Part shown: positions 1 through 5,603 of the stretch, in pieces
Numbering within the stretch: the first letter of the stretch is position 1
Layout of the letters: each line of letters begins with the position of its first letter
Assembly (NCBI GenBank): GCA_016297805.1
Contig: JAEDFX010000126.1
Location: forward strand, 1 to 5,603
DNA from: Treponema sp.
GTDB taxonomy: Bacteria; Spirochaetota; Spirochaetia; Treponematales; Treponemataceae
DNA length: 5,603 bases
Reading direction: 5' to 3'
The notes under the pieces: model-generated
The model's input: the letters and a program-made list of their open reading frames with translations, nothing else
What the model was told of the DNA's origin: nothing
Databases searched by the model: none
Position numbers and translations under genes: made by a program

Positions 1-66
1 CCTGTTGAAGCTGTTGAAAAAATGATTACGGAAAATGCCTTACAGCTTCTTAATAATGTCCTTTAA
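1..66 (+). CDS. C-terminal end of an unidentified protein (partial, enters from left edge)
   Basis: Frame 1 is open from the first base and ends at a TAA at 64-66. It gives 21 residues, PVEAVEKMITENALQLLNNVL. The peptide looks like a real protein end: it is a plausible amphipathic helix with ordinary codons. The 'ITENALQLL' ending resembles the last helix of TIM-barrel metal hydrolases (the TatD and amidohydrolase families often end in a T-x-NA-x-x-L/F pattern), but 21 residues are too few to assign a family. If real, it converges on the sulP-family gene, and the two coding regions overlap tail to tail at 40-66. There is no room for a terminator between them. A chance open frame of this length is possible, so confidence is moderate. 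Confidence 0.45.
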   Translation, partial: PVEAVEKMITENALQLLNNVL

Positions 67-2181
67 AGTTTTAATGTGTTCAAATTCCTTTGGATTTATC
101 TTGCTTAGATGACTTTCCAGAACTTCCATTCGTTTGTGGAAAAGTTCTATAGCCTTTGGATTCAACAGATTGATTTTTTCCTCAACAGTTTTCTTTCGCT
201 TTTCAATAATATTTTCCAGTTCATCAAGCTGAGTTCTGGTAAGTTTTCCATTTTCCACAAGCTGTTCCAAACGGATTTCCAGACGATCCAGTAATTCCGA
301 TTCATCAAACAGACCAATTTTACCCCAAGCCAGTTTCTCTTCAATTTTCTCAATATTGATATTTGTAAGTTGTTCCGATTCTTTAATAGAAGAAATAGAC
401 GCTACCATTTCATTAGCAAACTGCTGCATTCGTTCTTCAGCCTCTTCACCAAATGCCCATTCCATTTCCGCCAGTTTTTCATCAGCTTCAATAAAATTAT
501 CAGGAGTATTTGGCACATCTCCTTCAAGAGGATAGGGTTTAACATATCCGCAGTCACGCAAGGCAAGAGACATTGTGCGGCGTACATGACCTTCTTCAAT
601 AAGACGTTCAGCACCAAATTGTCGCAGCTGGTCGTTTATATGTCCCTGATGTTCTGTGATGTAGAATCGTATTCCCATTTTGCTGAATTTATCTGCCAGA
701 TATACCAGTTTATCTGCCGCAGTAATATCAATATCACCAATTCCACTGGCATCAATAATAATCTGTTTTGTGGATGGCATAACTGCATTTTCAATATCAT
801 TTTGCAGGGTATTGATATTTGCAAAAAACAGATTGCCTCCAAAACGGTAAATCAAAGTGTCTTTTATGGCAATTGAATTTTTGTTACGTTTTAAATTGTA
901 ATATCCGTGTTGACCTGGAATTTTACCAAGAAATGAACGAGGTGGAATAACGGCTTTACGAACAACCTGAACAAAAGAAAGTACAACTCCAATCATTACC
1001 CCGTTAATTGTTCCTAGAAAAAGAACACCTAAAAATGCTACCAGGAAAACTAAAAGCTCCTGATGATTACATTTCCAAAGTCGTTTTGCCTGTTTAAAAT
1101 CAATAATTCCAAGAAGAGCACTCATAACTATGCCGGTAAGAATTGGAACTGGAAGGTAGATGAAATATGGGGTACAGAAAAGAATTACCAGAACCATAGA
1201 AATTGCGGCGGTAATACTCATTATCTGACTTTTGCTACCAAACTGCTCTGCAATGCCAGAACGGGAAACTGAACCGTTTATTGGACAGCAGCCTGTTACC
1301 GCACTTGAAAAGTTCATAAGGGAGTAGGCCAAAAGCTCCTGATTGTTGTTCAGCTTGTAGTCGTATTTTGAAGCGTAACTGTTTGCGGCTAAAAGGGTTT
1401 GCGCCATTATTACAAGAGCAATTGTGAGGCTTAGAACAAAGTAGGATTCAAAGTGAGGCAGCAGAGTGAACACATCTGGAATGATGAATTCTGGGAGACC
1501 TGCATCTACTGCTGGCAGAAGTTTTACTCCAAAACAATCAATATGAAATACTGCAGTCAGAAAAATTCCCACAAGCAGCATAATTACAGACATTGGGAAT
1601 TTTGGAAAAAATCTTTTAAAGCTTTGAATTATTACCACAGTTCCCAGACCCAAAACCATAGAAACCCAATTATAATTTACACTTTCTTCTATTATATGGG
1701 ATATTAAAACAATTATTTCTCCAGTACCGGCATTACCGCCAAATAGTTTTGGAATCTGCATAAAGATGATTGTTGCTCCCACGCCAGAAATGAATCCGCC
1801 CATAACAGGAGTTGAAATATATTTCACAACCCGTCCAGCGTTTATAAGGCGGAAAATCAGGAACCATACACCCACCATTAAAGTAATTGCAGGAACAAGC
1901 GACAAGGCTTCTGGAGAATTTCCAGCAATTCCAAATTCAGCCAGACTAGCCCCTACCATTGCAGCAGGCATTGCATCGACACCCACAACAAACTGTGGAG
2001 ATGATGAAAAAAGTCCGTATATCAGAATTGGTAAAATAGAACCGTACAATCCATAAACCGATGGAAGTCCTGCAATCTGTGCGTAGCCCATGGAAATTGG
2101 AATTGAAACAAGGGCTACAATCAGACCTGCGAAAATATCATTTTTAATATTTTTTGATGTAATAGTTCCTTTGGAAAGCAT
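40..2181 (-). CDS. SulP/SLC26-family anion transporter with STAS domain and C-terminal helical extension
   Basis: This is a complete 713-residue inner-membrane transporter of the SulP (SLC26) family, whose members move sulfate, bicarbonate, dicarboxylates or other anions. The substrate here cannot be told. Residues about 14-410 form the hydrophobic transport core. The family hallmark GLPSVYGLYGS lies at about 38-48, and the TM10-region motif TGCCPINGSVSRSG at about 296-309. A cytoplasmic STAS domain follows at about 440-545, starting at YRFGGNLFFAN and including IIIDASGIGDID, the usual beta-strand and loop region. Residues about 560-713 are an extra, highly charged, helical and probably coiled-coil tail; most bacterial SulP proteins end soon after STAS. 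By eye, the acidic residue common in the E-S-L-L motif of TM8 is Gln261 here. The ATG at 2181 is the only sensible start, since the next Met is residue 31, inside the first membrane helix. It has no Shine-Dalgarno sequence. The gene is divergent from the GntR-ABC operon. Confidence 0.93.
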   Translation of the reverse strand: MLSKGTITSKNIKNDIFAGLIVALVSIPISMGYAQIAGLPSVYGLYGSILPILIYGLFSSSPQFVVGVDAMPAAMVGASLAEFGIAGNSPEALSLVPAITLMVGVWFLIFRLINAGRVVKYISTPVMGGFISGVGATIIFMQIPKLFGGNAGTGEIIVLISHIIEESVNYNWVSMVLGLGTVVIIQSFKRFFPKFPMSVIMLLVGIFLTAVFHIDCFGVKLLPAVDAGLPEFIIPDVFTLLPHFESYFVLSLTIALVIMAQTLLAANSYASKYDYKLNNNQELLAYSLMNFSSAVTGCCPINGSVSRSGIAEQFGSKSQIMSITAAISMVLVILFCTPYFIYLPVPILTGIVMSALLGIIDFKQAKRLWKCNHQELLVFLVAFLGVLFLGTINGVMIGVVLSFVQVVRKAVIPPRSFLGKIPGQHGYYNLKRNKNSIAIKDTLIYRFGGNLFFANINTLQNDIENAVMPSTKQIIIDASGIGDIDITAADKLVYLADKFSKMGIRFYITEHQGHINDQLRQFGAERLIEEGHVRRTMSLALRDCGYVKPYPLEGDVPNTPDNFIEADEKLAEMEWAFGEEAEERMQQFANEMVASISSIKESEQLTNINIEKIEEKLAWGKIGLFDESELLDRLEIRLEQLVENGKLTRTQLDELENIIEKRKKTVEEKINLLNPKAIELFHKRMEVLESHLSKINPKEFEHIKTLKDIIKKL

Positions 2182-2187
2182 AGCTTA

Positions 2188-2216
2188 ATTATAACATATA
2201 AATTCGGTAAATACAC
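2188..2216 (-). promoter_or_regulatory. Probable extended -10 promoter of the SulP gene, giving a very short or absent leader
   Basis: Read on the minus strand, a perfect TATAAT occupies 2193 down to 2188. It is preceded by TGT, which makes a textbook extended -10 (TGn-TATAAT). The -35 position 17 bases upstream (2216-2211) reads GTGTAT, a poor match, as is common with extended -10 promoters. Only six bases separate the -10 from the ATG at 2181, so transcription would start at or next to the start codon and the mRNA would be leaderless or nearly so. This agrees with the lack of a ribosome-binding site. A second promoter farther upstream cannot be excluded. Confidence 0.55.
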
Positions 2217-2245
2217 TTGACTTAACTGTTATAGTATTATATAAA
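2217..2245 (+). promoter_or_regulatory. SigmaA/sigma70-type promoter of the GntR-ABC operon
   Basis: The -35 box TTGACT (2217-2222) and -10 box TATAAA (2240-2245) each match consensus at five of six positions and are separated by the ideal 17 bases. Transcription should start near 2252, leaving an untranslated leader of about 30 bases before the GntR start. Operator-like half-sites lie within the spacer and across the -10 and start-point region, where a bound repressor would block RNA polymerase. Confidence 0.75.
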
Positions 2246-2261
2246 CAGTAGTAACAGTTAA
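2222..2261. promoter_or_regulatory. Operator-like cluster of three ACTGTT/AACAGT half-sites
   Basis: Three copies of one hexamer are visible: ACTGTT at 2225-2230, and its reverse complement AACAGT at 2244-2249 and again at 2253-2258. The first two form a 6-13-6 inverted repeat bracketing most of the -10 box. As I recall, B. subtilis YtrA binds an inverted repeat with the same 6-13-6 geometry but a different sequence. The first and third copies extend to a perfect 10-base inverted repeat, TTAACTGTTA (2222-2231) and TAACAGTTAA (2252-2261), with a 20-base spacer. The second and third are direct repeats 9 bases apart. The likely ligand is the GntR protein encoded just downstream, acting as an autorepressor. 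The binding itself is inferred. Confidence 0.7.
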
Positions 2262-2281
2262 ATGTTTTATGAGGAATGATT

Positions 2282-2650
2282 TTGAAAATACTTCAGAATT
2301 CAACAGAACCAATTTACAAACAGATTGCTTCTCAATTCAAGGATGATATTCTTAGCGGAAAGCTTCCACAGGGTAACTATTTACCTTCAATTCGTGAGCT
2401 GGCCCAGGAACTAAAAATCAGTGTGATTACAACAATGAAGGCTTATGAAGCTTTGGAAAAGGAAGGACTGATTACTGCAGTGCAGGGGAAAGGATATTTT
2501 GTAAATCCTCAGAATATGGAACTGGTAAAAGAACAGCATTTGCGCCTTGTAGAAACAGAACTTCAGAACGCTATTAATTCAGCAAAAATTGCAGGCATTT
2601 CTAACGAAGAACTTAAACAGATGCTGGATATTTTAATTAATCAGGAATAA
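2282..2650 (+). CDS. YtrA-type GntR-family transcriptional repressor
   Basis: This is a short DNA-binding repressor of the GntR family, YtrA subfamily. The winged helix-turn-helix fills the N-terminal part: EPIYKQIASQFKDDILSG, then LPSIRELAQELKIS followed by the recognition-helix region VITTMKAYEALEKEGLI, with the wing at VQGKGYFV. Only about 45 residues follow, enough for the two short dimerisation helices of YtrA proteins and too few for the ligand-binding domain of FadR, HutC or MocR types. An ATG exists six bases upstream, in frame, at 2276, but it touches the GAGGA Shine-Dalgarno sequence (2271-2275) with no spacing. TTG at 2282 sits six bases from that site and gives an N-terminus, MKILQNSTEPIYKQI, typical of the subfamily, so I prefer it (122 residues; 124 from the ATG). 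It heads the ABC operon and probably represses it through the upstream half-sites. The inducer is unknown. Confidence 0.9.
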   Translation: MKILQNSTEPIYKQIASQFKDDILSGKLPQGNYLPSIRELAQELKISVITTMKAYEALEKEGLITAVQGKGYFVNPQNMELVKEQHLRLVETELQNAINSAKIAGISNEELKQMLDILINQE

Positions 2651-2658
2651 AAAGTTAC

Positions 2659-2663
2659 AGGAG
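2659..2663 (+). promoter_or_regulatory. Ribosome-binding site of the ABC ATPase gene
   Basis: AGGAG lies seven bases before the ATG at 2671, inside the 20-base gap after the GntR stop codon. It fixes the ATPase start and, with the absence of any terminator-like hairpin in the gap, supports co-transcription. Confidence 0.75.
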
Positions 2664-2670
2664 TGAGATT

Positions 2671-3579
2671 ATGGAAAATACAGAAAGAAGCTTTGATGCG
2701 GCAATTAAAATTGAAAATTATAGAAAATCTTACAAAGGGTTTGACCTTGGGCCAATTGACTTGGAGGTTCCTGCAGGCTTTATAACTGCCATAGTTGGTG
2801 AAAACGGTGCGGGAAAATCAACCTTGCTGGATATGCTTGGTGGAATCACTCACTGTAAAAATGGAAAGGTAACCTGGCTTAATAAATATAATGATTTAGA
2901 TGATGGCAACGCCCGCAACGAAATTGGCTGGTGTGCAGGAAATCGCTTTTTCCCAGATAACTGGAGCATGAAAAACATCAAACAGTCCTTGCCACTGGCT
3001 TTCAATAATTTCAGCATGGAGAAATTTGATTCAATCTGTCAGGCCTTTAATCTCAAGGATGATTCAAAAGAAAAAAAGGCTAAGAAGATTATTGAATATT
3101 CTGATGGAAATAAATCTCGTCTTGCAATTGCTTCTGTACTTGCCCGGGATACAAAGCTTCTGATTCTTGATGAACCTGATTCTGCTTTGGATCCTGTGAT
3201 TCGCGATACACTGTGTTCAAAATTCCGCAAGTACATTAATGATGGCAACGGGGACACATCTATTTTATTTTCAACTCACAACGTGGCAGATATGGAAAAT
3301 ATTGTGGATTACATGGTGTTCCTTTCTCTTGGCAAGGTTGTAGAAAAAGGCTTTGTGGAAGATTTGCGGGAAGACTACCGTTACGTTCACGGTCCAAAAG
3401 GTTTGCTGAATAACTATAAAGACAAGCTGTATGCCTTTAATTCCGAGGAAGAGAATTCTTACTTTGAAGGTCTTGTTAAAACAGAAAATGCTGATGCTTT
3501 TGATGGTGAACCAGAGATTGTAGTTGAACGTCCAACTTTACAGCAGCTTTCTGTAATGATGTTAAGGAAGTGGGCATAG
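2671..3579 (+). CDS. ABC transporter ATP-binding protein (BcrA/YtrB-like)
   Basis: This 302-residue cytoplasmic ATPase should power the membrane proteins encoded next to it. Walker A is GENGAGKST at residues 43-51. Walker B is LLILDEP at 163-169 with catalytic Glu168. The D-loop SALDP is at 171-175 and the switch His is His203 in STHN. Two motifs are atypical. The signature helix starts YSDGNKSRL (143-151) in place of LSGGQ-x-x-RL. The Q-loop region IGWCAGNRFFP (85-95) has no Gln at the expected place. Similar departures occur in the GntR-linked ABC-2 ATPases of the YtrB/BcrA type, and Walker A, Walker B, catalytic Glu and His are intact, so the enzyme is probably active. About 80 residues follow the nucleotide-binding fold (after about 225), an accessory tail common in this subfamily. 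It lies 20 bases after the GntR gene and one base before the next start. Export or envelope defence is the likely role; the substrate is unknown. Confidence 0.92.
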   Translation: MENTERSFDAAIKIENYRKSYKGFDLGPIDLEVPAGFITAIVGENGAGKSTLLDMLGGITHCKNGKVTWLNKYNDLDDGNARNEIGWCAGNRFFPDNWSMKNIKQSLPLAFNNFSMEKFDSICQAFNLKDDSKEKKAKKIIEYSDGNKSRLAIASVLARDTKLLILDEPDSALDPVIRDTLCSKFRKYINDGNGDTSILFSTHNVADMENIVDYMVFLSLGKVVEKGFVEDLREDYRYVHGPKGLLNNYKDKLYAFNSEEENSYFEGLVKTENADAFDGEPEIVVERPTLQQLSVMMLRKWA

Positions 3580-3580
3580 T

Positions 3581-4876
3581 ATGAAATTCTTTGATGATTA
3601 CAAAAAAATTTTTGGCGAAAGCTTTAAAAAACTCTTTCTATCATATGGATTTGTTTTTTTATTCTTGCTGAGTATTAAATTTTACTCTGTTATAAAATAC
3701 GGTGAATTCTCTGGTATTAATGATTTAGCAATAATTCCTGCTGTATTCTCTGGTGTTTTATTCAAAATAGGTTCACTTCAAAACAAAGTATTTTCTAATT
3801 GTTCAGAGGATTATGAAGAGAGAGTTAAAACTATTAAGGATTGTCATAAAGGATGTTATATATTTGTTTCAGCTTTTATGATTTTAAGCATTATATCAGT
3901 TTATGTAATGTCTCTTAATCTTCCTGGAATGAGGATTACAATTAATGAACTAATTTTGAATATAGAATGGGGAATGCTTTTTATTTCTGTAATTCCTCTT
4001 TTGTATCTCGTTAAATCCAGTGGTGCTTATTTTGTGCTGCTTATTTTTATGGTGTCATTGTTCAGTTATATTCAGTTGATGCTTTTGGAATCTTCTGTTG
4101 CACTCTTAATAATTCTGCCTTTTTTAATTCCTGTTTTATATATTGTTTCAAGAATGATTTGGAGTTCTTCAATTTCGGTTAGATATAACGTGTGTGGAAA
4201 GAGTGTTCAGACCGACAGTGATTTCTTAACCAGATCCAGTATTTCTTACGCTATTTATACAGGAAAAAAGTTTTCATCAGTTTTAATGTTATACGGAATT
4301 GGAATACTTGCTTTATTTCTTTTTCAACTGTATGAATTCAATTTGATCCGTGATGAAGCAAATGTTTTTTACACCTTTGCTTCAATTTTGGAAGCTTCAC
4401 TTATGGCTTCAGTTTCAATTGTATCGTTTTCCAGCACCAGAAACTTGCTGAATAATATGCAAAAGAAATTTGCATATTATTTGACTGTGGAAAATCGGGC
4501 AGAAACATTCAAAAACTATCATCATACACTGGTGATTTTGAATCTTATGTTTGTTTTGATTTTTATAATCACAACTTATGTCGCTGGTGCAATTGTAGGA
4601 ATACTCCCATCTTCCTGGATTATGAAGTTTTTTATGGATTTGATTTATACCTGCCTGGTTTATGCAGCATTAAGCTTTACAGTTCTTATAAAAAAGATAC
4701 TTTTGATTTTTATTCCTGGAGTTCTTCTTCCAGTTGCAGTAACTTTTCTTAAAATCAAGGTAATACCGGAAAATCTAATTTCCCTGATTTTGATTGCCGT
4801 TGCTGCAGGAACCTTATTTTGGTTTGCGAATAAAAACTTGGGCAAGTTGTTGAACAATTATTATTCGGAATTGTAG
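3581..4876 (+). CDS. Large polytopic membrane protein, probable ABC transporter permease subunit
   Basis: I do not recognise a named family in this 431-residue integral membrane protein. Hydrophobic stretches are visible at about 19-38, 48-64, 91-110, 130-145, 149-169, 172-191, 234-251, 263-284, 314-340, 351-370, 372-390 and 398-416. That is about 12 helices, roughly twice an ordinary six-helix ABC-2 permease. A soluble, polar stretch at about 195-232 separates two sets of about six, and a second polar loop (about 285-313, NLLNNMQKKFAYYLTVENRAE) lies within the second half. There is no signal peptidase site or catalytic motif. The start codon is one base after the ATPase stop. The best Shine-Dalgarno match, AAGGA at 3564-3568, is 12 bases away, so translation is probably coupled to the ATPase gene. 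Position directly between an ABC ATPase and a second membrane protein makes a permease role likely, but this is inferred from context. Confidence 0.8.
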   Translation: MKFFDDYKKIFGESFKKLFLSYGFVFLFLLSIKFYSVIKYGEFSGINDLAIIPAVFSGVLFKIGSLQNKVFSNCSEDYEERVKTIKDCHKGCYIFVSAFMILSIISVYVMSLNLPGMRITINELILNIEWGMLFISVIPLLYLVKSSGAYFVLLIFMVSLFSYIQLMLLESSVALLIILPFLIPVLYIVSRMIWSSSISVRYNVCGKSVQTDSDFLTRSSISYAIYTGKKFSSVLMLYGIGILALFLFQLYEFNLIRDEANVFYTFASILEASLMASVSIVSFSSTRNLLNNMQKKFAYYLTVENRAETFKNYHHTLVILNLMFVLIFIITTYVAGAIVGILPSSWIMKFFMDLIYTCLVYAALSFTVLIKKILLIFIPGVLLPVAVTFLKIKVIPENLISLILIAVAAGTLFWFANKNLGKLLNNYYSEL

Positions 4877-4887
4877 AGGAGGAGGGG
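4877..4887 (+). promoter_or_regulatory. Very strong ribosome-binding site before the last membrane protein
   Basis: An uninterrupted purine run, AGGAGGAGGGG, begins directly after the previous stop codon. AGGAGG (4877-4882) is a perfect anti-16S match seven bases before the ATG at 4890. It is the strongest initiation site in the window, in contrast to the weak site of the preceding gene, and may raise the amount of the small subunit relative to the large one. Confidence 0.75.
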
Positions 4888-4889
4888 TC

Positions 4890-5597
4890 ATGACAAAGTC
4901 ACGGAATGAATGGAAAATTCTTTTGGGCTCAATGAACTCTGTAGGTGCAAATATGTTTGCTTTTATAGTTTTTTATATTAATTTTTTACTGAATCTGATT
5001 AACAGTAGTGTTACTATTTCAAAAAACGGAAATGTTTTTCAGTGGACTTTGGCAAATATATGGATGATGGGAACTTGTCTTTACTTTTTAAGATTATTCT
5101 ATAATAAAGCATCACCAAGATTTGCCAAAACTGTTCCCTGCACAAAAAAATTATATACAAGAAATATTTCTATTGCTTTTGAGTTATTTAATACAGGAGT
5201 TTTACTGTTCCTTGCTGTATGTTGGTTTATCTTCCATATATTTGGTAGGGATGTTCATAGAATTCCAGTTTTGTTTCTTATGAGTTGTATTATGCATCTT
5301 GCTTATTCAATCGGTACTCCATTGGCAACATTAACTGTACGTAGTGAAGAAAAAATTACCATGAAAACAACTATGATTAAAAATGGAAAAGGTGTTTTGA
5401 ATTTTATATTTCCAGTCTGTTTAATTGCATTTAATCTGGGAGCAAGTGGTTTAGCAGAAAGACTTTTTGATTCTGTTGTTCTGATTGAAGCAGGAAATAT
5501 TTACCCAATGTTACTTTTTGCTGGAATATGTTGTTTCATAATTATATTATCATGTGCATTGAATAGAATATTATTCTATTATGTATATAAAAAATAA
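4890..5597 (+). CDS. Six-helix membrane protein, probable ABC-2-type permease subunit
   Basis: This 235-residue integral membrane protein has about six hydrophobic segments, at about 16-37, 49-70, 97-117, 125-146, 168-187 and 206-227, the count and length of an ABC-2-type permease. Between helices 2 and 3 is RLFYNKASPRFAKTVPCTKKLYTRNISIAFELF (about 68-100). This resembles the cytoplasmic segment of many ABC-2 permeases, where a 'P-x-[ST]-[RK]-x-x-Y' pattern follows the second helix. No family can be named with certainty. It starts 13 bases after the preceding gene with a very strong ribosome-binding site, so it belongs to the same operon. Together with the 431-residue protein and the ATPase it probably makes an asymmetric transporter. 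The base composition is AT-rich like the preceding gene, as expected of membrane-protein codons, and is not evidence of transfer. Confidence 0.8.
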   Translation: MTKSRNEWKILLGSMNSVGANMFAFIVFYINFLLNLINSSVTISKNGNVFQWTLANIWMMGTCLYFLRLFYNKASPRFAKTVPCTKKLYTRNISIAFELFNTGVLLFLAVCWFIFHIFGRDVHRIPVLFLMSCIMHLAYSIGTPLATLTVRSEEKITMKTTMIKNGKGVLNFIFPVCLIAFNLGASGLAERLFDSVVLIEAGNIYPMLLFAGICCFIIILSCALNRILFYYVYKK

Positions 5598-5602
5598 GAG
5601 GT
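5598..5602 (+). promoter_or_regulatory. Possible ribosome-binding site of a further operon gene beyond the window
   Basis: GAGGT follows the TAA at 5595-5597 with no gap, matching the pattern seen at the previous junction, where a purine-rich site follows the stop directly. There is no terminator-like hairpin. The gene it would serve is outside the window, so this is only suggestive. Confidence 0.4.
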
Positions 5603-5603
5603 A

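Noticed and set aside
109..2056. Several open frames on either strand inside the SulP gene (for example 370-876 + and 1766-2056 +)
   Set aside because: They lie wholly inside a well-supported transporter gene, lack ribosome-binding sites and give low-complexity translations with no domain pattern.
2222..2261. The 10-base inverted repeat as a rho-independent terminator or attenuator
   Set aside because: The arms are AT-rich with a 20-base loop, no T-run follows, and the left arm lies upstream of the predicted transcription start, so a DNA-level operator is the better reading.
2902..3250. The 10-mer GATGGCAACG, present at 2902 and 3241
   Set aside because: Both copies are in coding sequence, in different protein contexts, with no further similarity around them; this is probably chance.
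3039..3257. A 72-residue minus-strand frame inside the ABC ATPase gene
   Set aside because: It is antisense to the strongly conserved signature and Walker B region, with no promoter or ribosome-binding site of its own.
4660..4857. A 65-residue minus-strand frame inside the 431-residue membrane protein gene
   Set aside because: It is antisense to hydrophobic codons and has no initiation signals or recognisable motif.
4877..4887. The AGGAGGAGGGG purine run as a short tandem repeat or slippage site
   Set aside because: Its position between a stop codon and an ATG, with perfect Shine-Dalgarno spacing, explains it fully.

Overview
The window is AT-rich, bacterial and densely coded, with strong Shine-Dalgarno sites and good sigma70/sigmaA-type promoter hexamers. 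No ribosomal RNA, tRNA or lineage marker is present, so the organism can only be guessed: an anaerobic, low-GC host-associated bacterium such as a clostridial Bacillota or a Treponema-like spirochaete would fit. That assignment is inference and weak.

Layout. Bases 1-66 (+) look like the last 21 codons of a gene that enters from the left and converges on the next one. Bases 40-2181 (-) encode a complete SulP/SLC26-family anion transporter of 713 residues. It has a normal transmembrane core, a STAS domain and an unusual charged helical C-terminal extension of about 150 residues. Bases 2182-2281 are the only real intergenic region. They carry two divergent promoters and a cluster of three operator-like half-sites. 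Four plus-strand items follow as a tight operon: a short YtrA-type GntR repressor (2282-2650), an ABC ATPase (2671-3579), a large polytopic membrane protein of 431 residues (3581-4876) and a smaller six-helix membrane protein of 235 residues (4890-5597). A Shine-Dalgarno-like GAGGT immediately after the last stop suggests that the operon continues past the right edge.

How it works together. A YtrA-type GntR gene followed by a BcrA/YtrB-like ATPase and ABC-2-like membrane proteins is the layout of self-regulated ABC export or envelope-stress modules, such as ytrABCDEF of Bacillus subtilis. The regulator probably binds ACTGTT/AACAGT half-sites that bracket the -10 box of its own promoter, so the operon would stay off until an unknown signal releases it. 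The two membrane proteins differ greatly in size and probably form, with the ATPase, a transporter whose substrate cannot be read from the sequence. The SulP transporter is transcribed divergently; its promoter abuts the operon's -35 box, so co-regulation is possible but unproven. No stretch longer than about 100 bases lacks a gene. I found no mobile element, CRISPR array, tRNA or rRNA.
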